Positions 46,483 to 57,010 of a DNA stretch of 64,000 bases are shown piece after piece. Both the position numbers and the translations under genes were made by a program. Each line of letters starts with the position of its first letter. Positions within the stretch are counted from its first letter, which is position 1. The notes under the pieces are model-generated. The model had not been told where the DNA came from and ran no database searches. It saw nothing but the letters and a program-made list of their open reading frames with translations. Source of the stretch: Paracentrotus lividus (lineage: Eukaryota; Echinodermata; Echinoidea; Camarodonta; Echinidae); contig CALNVZ010003429.1 in the NCBI GenBank assembly GCA_940671915.1, positions 29,193,732 through 29,257,731 of the forward strand, given 5' to 3'.

Positions 46483-47952
46483 AAAGAGTTTGATTCCAAA
46501 AGACGCTTAATCCACTTTTAGTGTTTTAGAGTAGATCAAGGTTTTTTAATTTGCCTTTTTCTGTTATCCATTTTTATTTTATTTTGATACATTTGATTAG
46601 GCTATCGTATTCAATTAATTTTACAATGTTTTTAAAAATCTAGCTATCAAGTTAAATTTTTAAGAATTGTTTACAATTTCATATTTGCCGGACTTGGCTA
46701 CTTTTGGAATGAAACATTAGTTAAATGTCATTTTTTTATTTTTTTTTAACATTTAAAGAAAAAAAAATAATAAAATTCAACATGAAATACATTGATATTG
46801 ATAAAAGAATAGACTTAGCATCTTTTCAGATGTTTCGAATTTAAAAATTAATTCAAAACACTGGATTTTCTATGTTTTATTCCAATAGGAGCTAAATTCA
46901 AAAATATTCATAACAAATATAAATAATGATATCGAAATTTTGCACGGATGGTGGAGATTAGCTGCTAGCCACAACAAGTGCTAAGATTTTAGTGTATATT
47001 GTTTAGTACAGTGGTTGAATAAATAAATTCTTCATAGCCATAGACGATTTAGCGCCTTTTGGAATAAAACCATTTGGGATAAAGCTCCTTTTCAAATGAA
47101 ACATATATTTCTTACCAATTTTTTTCTCAATCTTCCTAATTTTCTTTTTTTATTCCATATGCTGCATTTGATATCATACTTAAGATGCATTTATTTATCC
47201 ATTAAAATCCATACTAATCTGAGATTTTAAAGGTATTTCCTGTTTATTTCATGACATTAAGAAAAGTTACTGAATGTTTCTGTACTGTTTTCTGTTTCTT
47301 TTATTCTTTCTTTCATTTCATTTTCCTTTACATTCCCATGTTGGGGTATTATCTTATGTTAAAGGTAGTGTCATCCTTTTCCACAAATTGCGAAAATTAA
47401 TGCAACTTGGCATAACTTTAGAATATGATCGACCTTATACTGTCTTTTCAATCCAGCTGTCATAGGTTGCCTAGATCAGGAATATGAAACAAAAATCTGA
47501 CTACCAATCTCAACCAGCTCTCCATCAACATAGTTGATATTACAGCGCGTGCAGCTTGTTGCTCAGCACGGACCACACACATCACTATACACACGGCGTA
47601 TCAGCGTGCATTTACCCGCTCTAACGGCCAACGGTCGATTTGAATATCGCACCGTGCGGGATTTTTTTTTTTTCGAAGTACGAACAATTAGGAGGGAATT
47701 ATGATAATCGCAATCAAATGATAAACATACGCATTTGAGCTTAATCGTGTTGTTGGAAGATATAGTCATTGATATACTACAACTATATCCTCTCAAAAAC
47801 TAGAAATGTAAGATTTTTGCCTGCAAAAGGATGACACCGTCTTTAAGTTCATTGCATTAAAAAATACTGTAATATAGGTAAATTTAAAAACCTTAATTTT
47901 TTCAGAATGGCTAAAAGTGGACCTAACCCCTTTTGGAAATAAACTCTTCATA
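46483..47952. mobile_element. Second AAAGGGACTAAATCC-type element, with nested MITE
   Basis: AAGAGTTTGATTCCAAAAGA at the left and TTTTGGAAATAAACTCTT at the right are inverted and match the ends of 27320-28114. Internal CAATAGGAGCTAAATTC and CGCCTTTTGGAATAAA words echo the same motif. The TTAA MITE at 47363-47842 is nested inside, making this the older insertion. Confidence 0.65.
47363..47842. mobile_element. TTAA-flanked MITE, copy 2
   Basis: TTAA-AGGTAGTGTCATCC...GGATGACACCGTCT-TTAA, a 480-bp relative of 38073-38522 in the same orientation, sharing ATGCAACTTGGCATAACT and TCATAGGTTGCCTAGATCAG. Confidence 0.8.
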
Positions 47953-47967
47953 TGAACATGACATATC

Positions 47968-47977
<10 letters not shown>

Positions 47978-48021
<44 letters not shown>

Positions 48022-48025
48022 GATA
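47978..48025. repeat. (TA)n(GA)n microsatellite
   Basis: (TA)n followed by (GA)n, about 25 bp from the donor of an LRR exon. Confidence 0.95.
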
Positions 48026-48053
48026 GCCTAAAATCTAACAACAGTCAACTTAC

Positions 48054-48125
48054 AGAAACTGCAGATTCTCCAAATCGTTAAAAGTTCCATTCTCAATTGT
48101 GCTAAGCAGATTACTGACCAGAGAT
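48054..48125 (-). CDS. LRR exon (fourth visible)
   Basis: This is a 72-nt minus-strand exon between ...CCACAG and GTAAGT (donor at 48048-48053), with phase 2 on both sides. It encodes SLVSNLLSTIENGTFNDLEN followed by LQF, one LRR with the L.SN.L..IE.GTF..L..L pattern. It continues from the exon at 49228-49299 after a 1.1-kb intron and is followed by a 10.6-kb intron. No RBS or promoter question applies, since the start of the gene is not in view. Confidence 0.9.
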
Positions 48126-49227
48126 CTGTGGAAAGATAGTTCCGAATAAGAAAATTTTTATATGTAGAAACAACTTTTGAACTACGTTTCTCGCATCAAG
48201 TAAGCCCCTCCCCTAAGACTAGTAATTTTCAACATTGATTACTGTGACCTATGACCTTCGACTTATTTACAAACAAAAGCTAATGTCTGGTTATATAGAA
48301 GATTTAATTTCCCTTCTTGTTAAAAGTATGTCATCGCATTTTTTTTCTGTTAAGTCATGTTAATGTAATTTAATTACATGCCGTCATAAATTTAAGTTAA
48401 TAATTCAAATGCTTTATTTGCTATATATTTTTTTCTTTTTCATAATGAAATAAACCTAATTAGGGAGTGTATTTCCTTTAGTTTGTCTCTAATCTCGTAT
48501 TCCGATATAAATCCCTTGTTTCAAACACTTTTTTGGGGTAATTATTTTTTTGAAATAAATCTGGGAACAATGATTGCACGTTATCCACCGGTTGTAACCT
48601 TTTAAAGGGACGTATAATTGATAAAACATGGGAATTCACCTTATCTCGGGTGAAATGATAACATTCCAATCAGAGCCCGGCGTGTTGCGTAATCTCCAGG
48701 CGTCAGGGTGTCTGGAGTATAATCCTTCATGGCTAGACTAACTAACCAGAAGTCCGAAGTAAATCTAACCTATGTTTTGTTTTTGAAATGGAGCATTATA
48801 CAAGTCCTCTCTTTGAATTAATACGAAGAGACCCGTTGAGAGTCTATAAACTAATCCGAAGCTATTGACCCTATTGATCGACTGAATTCGGCCAACTTCG
48901 TCATGTTCGTGCTGTCCGAATGTTAATCCCCAGTAGGCCGACCCTTGCGTAAGCCTCACTGTAATTTGTGTATGGGTCAATTGAGCTCAAGAAAAACGCG
49001 CATTCCCCACGATCTCCGACTTGCGAGGGCCTTTAAGAATAACCGCTGCGCTTCAAACTTTCTATAATTGATGATCAATATGAAGAAACGATTGATCCAC
49101 AATCGCATCAATGTTATCTAAACTTATATCCTACGATATAAACAACAATGCTTATTGCAAAATGAGGTTTTTTTCCCCTATAAATGTGTTTATTTACTTA
49201 TTTATTCATTTATATTTTTGTACTTAC
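48126..49227. other. Intron between LRR exons
   Basis: 1.1 kb with no repeat structure recognised. The short ORFs on both strands are shadows. Confidence 0.6.
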
Positions 49228-49299
49228 AATCTATTCAGTGTTTTCAGGCCTGAAAATACATTTGGTTCAAGATTGTTGATCCTGTTTAATTTGAGGTCT
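49228..49299 (-). CDS. LRR exon (third visible)
   Basis: This is a 72-nt minus-strand exon between ...TTACAG and GTAAGT (donor at 49222-49227), phase 2. It encodes DLKLNRINNLEPNVFSGLKT followed by LNR. It is a very canonical repeat (L.LN.I..LEP.VF.GL..L) of the kind seen in extracellular LRR domains of LGR-type receptors and Slit/LRIG-like proteins, where the concave face binds a protein ligand. Spacing to the preceding exon is only 654 bp. Confidence 0.92.
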
Positions 49300-49953
49300 C
49301 TGTAATAACGCACACACAAAAAAAGAAACAATATAAGATTTATAAATATTAGAATACAAACTGTTCTGCTTTTTACCGAACTGCACTCTGAAAAAATGGG
49401 GGTCAAAACGATATGAAATGTAAAAGGTGTTATGAAATAATGTTTGCTTAACATATATTTTATATAAAATATCCCTTTTTTGTACAATTATGATTTCAAC
49501 ATATATATATTCGTCCGATCGGCATTTGATTCACATGAAAATGTTTGATTCTATCATGAAAGCCCTTTTTATAATTTTGATATTGTTTTCTTCTTTGTAG
49601 TACCTAATACTTGGGGAGATAATACATTTTATGATGGTTTGTCAGAGAACATTTCTTACTAAATTTCATTGGCGTATGTAAATTTTGACATCAAAATGCA
49701 ATGTCTTCTTTTACCACAACTTGAAGTAAAATGAATACTTTACTAATAAAACTGAAGAGTTGTTATTTTAAATTAGTAAAATAAAAATTTCCTGCGAATA
49801 CATTCAAATATGAACCCCTGTCCCTAGAGAAATGGGAATATAGAAGAAATCGAAGACTTTCGTTGATAAATCAATTTTCAGTGATTTGAGGCTAACTTGT
49901 GACTCAGACAAAGAAAATATTTCCTTTTAGAATTACACTAATGTTGTACTTAC

Positions 49954-50025
49954 AAGTAACCCACCTTCTCCATGTCAGAAAAACTCCCCACTTCTATCGA
50001 ATTCAGATAGCTACTCCCAAAGTCT
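49954..50025 (-). CDS. LRR exon (second visible)
   Basis: This is a 72-nt minus-strand exon between ...TTAAAG and GTAAGT (donor at 49948-49953), phase 2. It encodes DFGSSYLNSIEVGSFSDMEK followed by VGY. The first half drifts from consensus (Gly-Ser-Ser where L.L..N is expected), but the length, phase, splice sites and IE.GSF..M..L second half are kept. A 2.5-kb fold-back element (50068-52550) starts 42 bp upstream of its acceptor, in the intron to the next exon. Confidence 0.85.
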
Positions 50026-50067
50026 CTTTAAAATCAAAATAAACGAAAATTGTGCAGTTAGAGTATA

Positions 50068-52550
50068 CACTGAAAACCTAAACGGGTAGACCGACTAGCT
50101 TTAAGGCTAGTCGGAGTGATGCCCAGACTGACTAGCTTTAAAAATAGTCGGTCACGACGGACTAGCTTTCCTTCAACACAACCCGGTTATTACGGACTAG
50201 CTCTAAAACTCGTCATCTCTACGGACTAGCTTGAAAGCTAGTCCGTCTAGTTAGTCCGTCAAGACGGACTAGTTTTAATGCTCGTCGGTCACGACGGACT
50301 AGCTTTCTAGAAAGCTAGTCGGTCATGATAGACTAGCTTTAAAGCTAGTCTGTCACAACAGACTAATTTTAAGGCTCGTCTGTCGTGACCAACTAGTTTG
50401 ACGGACTAGCATAAAAGCTAGTCGTAGTGATGCCCAGACTGACGAGCTTTTAAACAGGACTAGCTTTACAGCTAGTCGGTCACGGTGTAAAAGCTAGTCC
50501 GCCGCGCTTTTCTACCGCGATGTTCTTGCTGCTGTCTTGACAGACTAGCATGAGGGACGAGGTTAATATGGCTTCACTAGCTTGTCAGAGACGTCAAATC
50601 TGAAATATTAGAAGACGTTATAAAGATACGATTAAAAACATGCATTTTGTCACAAGAATCTGAGCACAAAAACAAAAAATAGTTAACTTTATGGCAATTA
50701 TCAAACGTTCAAATCTCCACGCTATTAACAATAGAAAGTCGTAGATAAATGCAAGTTGTGTTGTGACCATCGCGGTCTATTGTCCTCTTGTACAACGAAG
50801 GGTTCGTTCATCAATGTTCGTGTTTTTTCATGCAACGAAATGACACCGAAAACAAAATAGTAAAACAATCCACAGAAATAACGCAAAAGCGACAACATTG
50901 TGAATATACACCTCTACTTTGGATATTGGTGTTTAAAATATACCAAATAAACACACAATTTGGCGTTTCTATGGTCACTTTTAAGAGTGCTCAAAATGAC
51001 GATTTATTTTTTTACTAAACCAAATATAGAAATTATATGTTCATTTATGAAATCATACTTTTTCAATATCTCTTCCCTTTTTGATATTTGGAAAAAAATA
51101 TGAGATGTTAATTAGAAGTTACCTGAACCGAAACCGTTGTTGGCTTAAGGAGGATAGTTTTTTTTTTTAACTTGGGGACGCCCCTTTGAAATCAGGTAAA
51201 ATTTTCTCTTTTTTTACAAATAAAACCATAGATTCGTAACAAGTATATTTTCACCTTATGTCAATCGTTTATTTCTGATTTTGATGTTGATATCTATCAT
51301 CGAAATTAAAATTTGGAGTGTGGAAATACAATGTATGTCTATGTTTCGTTGGATTAATGCTGCAGTAAACAGGAAAAAATGATTAATTTTGTATTGAAAC
51401 TCGCAGAAAAGAAATGTCAGCGTGCGTTGAGAGGCCATATCGCCGCGACTATCGGCCAAGTTTTCCAGTCCCATTCCGGTGTTTGGTAATATTTCACGTG
51501 GGTTTCACATTTGATATTCCAGGATGTGTCTCCAAGTAAAAAAAAAAAAAAGAAACTATCCTCCTTAAGCGAACAACGGTATCGGTTCAGCTAACTTCTA
51601 ATTAACGTTTCATATTTTTTTTTCTTCAAAACATCAACAAATATAGAGATATTAAAAAACTATGATTTTATAACCCCAAAATTCGTCGTTTTGATCAGGC
51701 TTCCAAGATGCATAAATAACTGAGCGAAATAATTCCCAATTGTTTGTTGAATTAGTTTATTTGATACACCAATCTCCAAATTCAAGATGTAAATGCACCC
51801 TTTTGACGCTTTTGGTGTATTTCAATGATTTAAAAAAAAAAAGATTTTGCTGTTCAACTCGTTTCAACTGCTTGAGAAAAATATTACAACAAATTACCGA
51901 CCGCTCGTGTTGCGCAAGAAAGCTAGCTTGAGCGCGCACCTCAAACTAACATGTCGTCCCATGCCAAGAGAACACACAACCAATAGGCAAGAAACGTACG
52001 TGCACTGTTGTTGCTAAGCCGGGCATTCACCAGCAATCTGTAAGGAAATACCGGGTTCTTGAGTTCTATAGTAAGAAGGTATTCAATTAACCTGTGATTG
52101 AAGAATGGAGAGCAATATTTGGAATCTACTGATACTCGTGAATTGCAAAATGATAGATGTTATGTCTCGTAAGCTCTCAGATTGTCAAGCCAAAACAACC
52201 TTTATTTCAGAATGTATCAACTTGATTATGCTCGGAATCACAATAAATAGAGAATGTACATTGAAACGACATTGCAACTATTTGTATCAAAAGCTAGTCA
52301 GTCATTTTAATGGGTAAACTGGGTCTACCCAGCTACTTTTATGGTCCTAGTCGGTCGCGTCGACGGAATAGCATCAAGCTTGACGGACGAGCATTACAGC
52401 TCGTCCGTCAAGTTGAGAGATGTAGACTCAGTTATATGCTAGTCCGTCTCGACGGACTAACATGACAGACTAGCTTTAAAACTAGTCCGTCTTGACCGAC
52501 TAGCTTTAAAGCTAGTCGGTCCATTGACGGAAGAGGTTATGTTTTCAGTG
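50068..52550. mobile_element. 2.5-kb fold-back with GACTAGC palindrome arrays
   Basis: CACTGAAAACCTAAAC at the left and GTTATGTTTTCAGTG at the right are inverted ends beside TATA. Just inside each end is an array of a self-complementary unit, GACTAGCTTTAAAGCTAGTC, joined by CGGTCACGACG-type spacers (about 50090-50560 and 52290-52530). Between them the sequence is again an imperfect palindrome, and a TTAA MITE (51149-51564) occupies its centre. No transposase is present. Confidence 0.75.
51149..51564. mobile_element. TTAA-flanked MITE nested at the fold-back centre
   Basis: TTAA-GGAGGATAGTTTTTTT... and ...AAACTATCCTCC-TTAA, 416 bp, with GTTGTTGGC...GCGAACAACGG of the outer palindrome on either side. 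Confidence 0.7.
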
Positions 52551-52674
52551 TATAGTTTGTTTTCTAAATCGGACGATTGGCATTTGAATTCAGGCAAGGA
52601 TTTTTTTTTTATTGTTCCAAAAAATAAGAGTAAACGTGATTTGATTCCGGAAGCATTGTCAATGGGTGTTTACT

Positions 52675-52675
<1 letters not shown>

Positions 52676-52716
<41 letters not shown>

Positions 52717-52951
52717 TCGTTTTATTTACCCAGGGTAGCCACTTCAGTTCTGACAACTATTCTCCAAGCCGGCCCTGGATGATGTTATTATTAACCCCAA
52801 GCCCCTTGTTAAAAGGCAACTTTTAGGTACCATTTTGTAAGTCTTTCTTTGGTATGACTCGGCCGGGTTTCGAACGCAGGACCTCCCGTTCATGAAAGCA
52901 AGAAAGGCTATTCTTTTTTTTACAGGCGCTCTAACCGATTGAGCCATCATG
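52676..52951 (-). mobile_element. tRNA-derived SINE with (AAT)n tail
   Basis: On the minus strand the head carries pol III box A (TGGCTCAATCGGTTAGAGCG, about 52929-52948) and box B (GCGTTCGAAACCC, about 52867-52879). A ~110-bp body ending CTACCCTGGGTAAATAAAAC follows, then an (ATT)n/(AAT)n tail at 52676-52716. The spacing between the boxes is longer than in a tRNA because of an inserted A-rich stretch (about 52889-52925). It lies in an intron of the LRR gene, in the same orientation. Confidence 0.75.
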
Positions 52952-53324
52952 TTCGGGCAAGTTGGTTACTATTTCCCTTTTTAAATTTAGAAATAATTGT
53001 GTCAAAAGAAAGGTCTTTGCAATATTTTGTTCCAATACTGTACATCAGACGTTACATATGACCACGAAACATAAATCTGGTACCGGGGATTTAAAATATC
53101 ATATTGATGTAAGGGTGTGAGCAGTGAAGCCCAGTGTGAATTTGTGTGTATATACAAAGCTATTTGGTTTTTGTCGGTATTCAGGAGATCTGAAAGCGAA
53201 TTGGCACAGGAATGTAAATGTACAACATTATTTACGGCTTCGAAACACCGAGGGTTGGGGTACAGACTCCATACACCTGGAGTAATTGATATAACCTTAA
53301 AATTTGAAAGATAAAAATACTTAC
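52952..53324. other. Intronic, no gene recognised
   Basis: Between the SINE and the LRR exon donor. The 65-codon plus ORF here has no motif. Confidence 0.5.
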
Positions 53325-53396
53325 AAGTATTCCAGCTCGTTCAGTCCTTGAAATGTGTCTTTAGTTATGACTTCCAGTAATTGTCTACCAATTATT
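53325..53396 (-). CDS. LRR exon (first visible, most 5')
   Basis: This is a 72-nt minus-strand exon between ...AACAG and GTAAGT (donor at 53319-53324), phase 2. It encodes IIGRQLLEVITKDTFQGLNE followed by LEY, matching L..N.L..I...TF.GL.EL..L, with Arg-Gln where N is usual. It is the most upstream repeat I can see. Because it opens inside a codon, more exons (signal peptide, N-terminal cap) must lie beyond 53.4 kb or past the window; the DNA up to 64 kb is repeat-rich and shows none. Confidence 0.88.
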
Positions 53397-53699
53397 CTGT
53401 GCAAAGAGGGAACAATTGGAAACAAAAGTATGCCAACTGTGCTACAGACAATGATTATTATTATTTTTTTGTTTAGCCTTTATAATTGATATCAATTGTG
53501 TTTTACGTTCGGAAGATAGGCCTACTCTACAGTACATTTTCGAGGAGATAGAATTACCGTCGATACAAAATAAAACATAATGCAACCAATATGAGCCCAA
53601 GTAAAATATTATTTAAGTAGACAATAAATCTAATCCTATAACCATGGACCAAGATTTATTCCAAACAAACCTAAATACAGCAAACTACAATAATACAAA

Positions 53700-54770
53700 A
53701 AAAAAAACTGTACATTTTTATATAAATAGTATTCTTAACTTTGCACAAATCATGAATAGCATAACAGTAGGGGCTACTATGAAATCCAGCTGGATAATCG
53801 TGCCAAAATTGACTTTAGTGGCTAACTTTGTCAATTTGGGGGTGCTGAATCCCAAAAAATTTGTTCCATTTTTTTCAACCACGTCTTGGGCCTCCATTTT
53901 GGATTTAAAAATGGCCGCCATAGAAAATCATATTTTTACCTATATTTTACCTTATAAGCATTGTAGGAGGTTAAAATTTGGTGCAAAAGTCATTTTTATC
54001 ATGTCAACTTATCTGTTTTTGAAATAACGACTCATTTTGATGGGCCTCCATCTTGGAATTTAAAATGGCTGCCAAAGCTAATCTATTTTTACTTTATCTT
54101 CAGTCTTAAGTACCATAACAGTTTAAAAGTGGCAAGAATATCAATGTGTATGGTGCCCTTCATGCTCCAATGAAATTAAACCAATAATATTGGGTCAAGA
54201 GTATTGGCAGCCATTTTGAAATACAAAATGGCCGCCATACTAAAATCGTATTTTGACATATATCTCATGTTGTAAGCATTGTAAGAGGTTCAAATTTGGT
54301 TTATAATGCATGTATATGATGTGTGACATGATAATACATCAATTTTGGAGAATATGATTCATATTGGTAGATCGCCATCTTGAAATTGAAAATGGCCCCA
54401 GGGCTATTCTATTTCTACTTGTATGTCAGGTTCCAAGCACCTTAGAAGGTTAAACATTGCAATAATATCAAAGTTTATGAGGCCCTACATACTTGAATGA
54501 AAATTTACTATCTATAATGGTTAGTAAAGTAGAATTGATGGCCATTTTGAATTCAAAATGGCCACCATACTTAATGTGCATGTACTTATTATATAGTTAA
54601 AATTGCTCCTTAGCAGAATGCAATTGGAGAGAATAGCATTATACCTCCAAAGATGATATAATGTGCTAATTAAACATTGTTTCCCCCTTATAAATGCAAA
54701 GAGGCAGCTATCTTGTCATTCAAAATGGCCGCCATGCATTAATAACGGCAACGCACAATGATAGTCTATG
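53700..54770. repeat. ~165-bp tandem repeat with CAAAATGGCCGCCAT
   Basis: AAAATGGCCGCCAT or a close variant recurs at about 53907, 54061, 54225, 54387, 54555 and 54721, an interval of 154-168 bp. Each is preceded by an inverted CCATTTTG or CCATCTTG, so each unit holds a small hairpin. The rest of the unit (TTATAAGCATTGTAGGAGGTT) is moderately conserved. The ORFs at 53644-54027 are shadows. Confidence 0.75.
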
Positions 54771-56315
54771 ATCTTGTGACAGGTGCTAGCCAAGAGAATG
54801 ATGCTGTTTCGAGGTAAACAATTACAAAGAGTGCAATCGATACTTCTATGTTCTCCACATGGATGTTTACATGTATCCCTCTTCACAATCAAAAGTCTTT
54901 CTCAAGGAGCAAGATAGTCAAGGAGCTAGCTACAAATTTTTTTACCCCATTTTCCCTAAAAGGTTTGACCCCTGAAAGTGATGTAGTTCAGTACAAGGAT
55001 CGAGGAAATCGATGTCAGCTGCTGCGATAGTGGGGGACTCAGCCCCCAGACCCACTCAAAAAACCCGTTTTGGGACATTTATTTACCCCATCTTCCCCAT
55101 GGACCAAATTTTGTCAGTGGGAAGTAGTATGAATGTACATTGCAAAAATATATTAGCTGACAAAAAATAGTGGGGGAAGTGCAGAACTGACAGCTTCAAA
55201 GACCCCCTCCCCATACTGCGCATGCGTCGGGAGCCATGTGCTCCGTGTATAATAGTGTGCATGATATCTCTGTATATAAAATATCGGGTAATACTCTGTT
55301 CTATGTTCCTTCTCTTTTCTTTTTTTTTTCCTTTTTTTTTAATAATTCATTTTCATACTTATTTGTATGCTAGATTATTGATGACTTGCCTATTAATTGG
55401 GATTTGATCCCTTTTATATGTATTTATTTGTTTATTTTAAGGGGGAAATCCGATTAACTGAGGTCTTAAATTCATAGGAAGTTAATTAAATTTTGATTAA
55501 ATACAATAATCTTGCAATGCAATGAATGTCTGGAATTATAAACTCGATGCCAGGAATATGTGGATATAGACTAGGCATAAAGGCCCTATTCCTATACAGA
55601 TCAAAGCTTTGCTAGACCTCCCGCTCACACATCTTTTGAAGAACGAAAAATCATAATATAAGATACGCATTAACTGCAATCTAAATGCAGCTCACTTGAT
55701 ATGGTGCAATTTATTTGTTACTTTACAATTATGATAAGGTATATCGTACGAGGGAAGGAATGAGAAGAATCATGGACAAAATATGATCAGAAGGAATTGG
55801 AGAGGTTTGTAAGACAGAAAGAAATATATAATATTGTATACATGTAATAATGATGTAATGAAGAAAATGGAATAATCTTTGATAAGTTCCAAAATACTAA
55901 CTTTCATATACTTTTTATATGCCATTTTATTATTTCATGAGTTGCTTTTCTTGGAAAGCATGCAGGAGTGGAGGAGGGGGAGGCAACCAAATTGGGGGGG
56001 GGGGGGTGTTTTGTGACAATTCTGAGTGCTTATTATATTATTCAGATGACTAATAATTTTTTTGTTTAAAGATCATTATTATCTTTCATTGTATTTCTTT
56101 TCCCTCTTACAAACCCCTTCTTTTTCCTGTCCGCGTTCTCTCATCTTTTGTTCGTGATTTCCTTATTCACATCTTCGTGCGGTAGGACTCATACACTCTT
56201 CTATTCAAACGATGTAATATGAAACATGAAATCAAAGTCTGGAATTTCTGATACACTGTTATTACTTTTCTCCTTTTTTGTTAAATAATATGAATTACAT
56301 GACTGTACTTTGTAA

Positions 56316-56346
<31 letters not shown>

Positions 56347-57010
56347 GTATCATGGTCAATGTGGCTATGATATTGCATTTTTTTCCTGAATTAATAGATT
56401 AAAAAAAAGTAATATTCCCATTAATAAATTTGATATCATTTTTCACCTTTTGAAAACTATCTTGATAATTGTAGACAGTCACACCAATTGAGTATCAAAC
56501 AGATGGAAGTTGGATGCAAAAAAATGTACTACTAAAGTTTACATTCTAACATGCCAGATATTCTTGTTGGATAATTTAACAGATACTGCTAATAACACAA
56601 GTGATGAAACACGATAAACCCCTCTAAATAATTATGTAGGGGGCTTACTTTCAATCCTGGATTTGTCCCTGTTGTTAATCCAATATATAACAAATAAGAA
56701 ATTAAGCCGATGGGCTAATATACATAATACAACACATAGTGAAACATTTGCAGTGACGGATCCAGGCTCAGGCACAATAATATCTTATTGAAAACCACTC
56801 AGTTTCTGTATATATTTAACTGCGCCCCTATCATTCAATATTTCTGACTGCGCCCCTCCCCTGATCTGTATACTAACAGATCAGTGCCCTCCAGATTTCC
56901 TAACCCTGATCCGTAGCTTATCTGTATTTCAATTGTGTAAAAATAAATATAAATAAATAACACATGCCGAGCTGCACGCGAGTAAATGTAATGAACATTA
57001 ACATTATTAA
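54771..57010. other. No gene recognised
   Basis: AT-rich with a G-run at about 55995-56006, a poly-A/(AATA)n at about 56313-56345 and several T-rich tracts. A stretch at 55020-55210 repeats short words (GTGGGG, TTTACCCCAT). No exons or RNA genes were recognised. Confidence 0.45.

Noticed and set aside
50090..52530. CRISPR-like repeats from the GACTAGC words
   Set aside because: The units are palindromes with near-identical short spacers, and they lie symmetrically at the two ends of a fold-back element.
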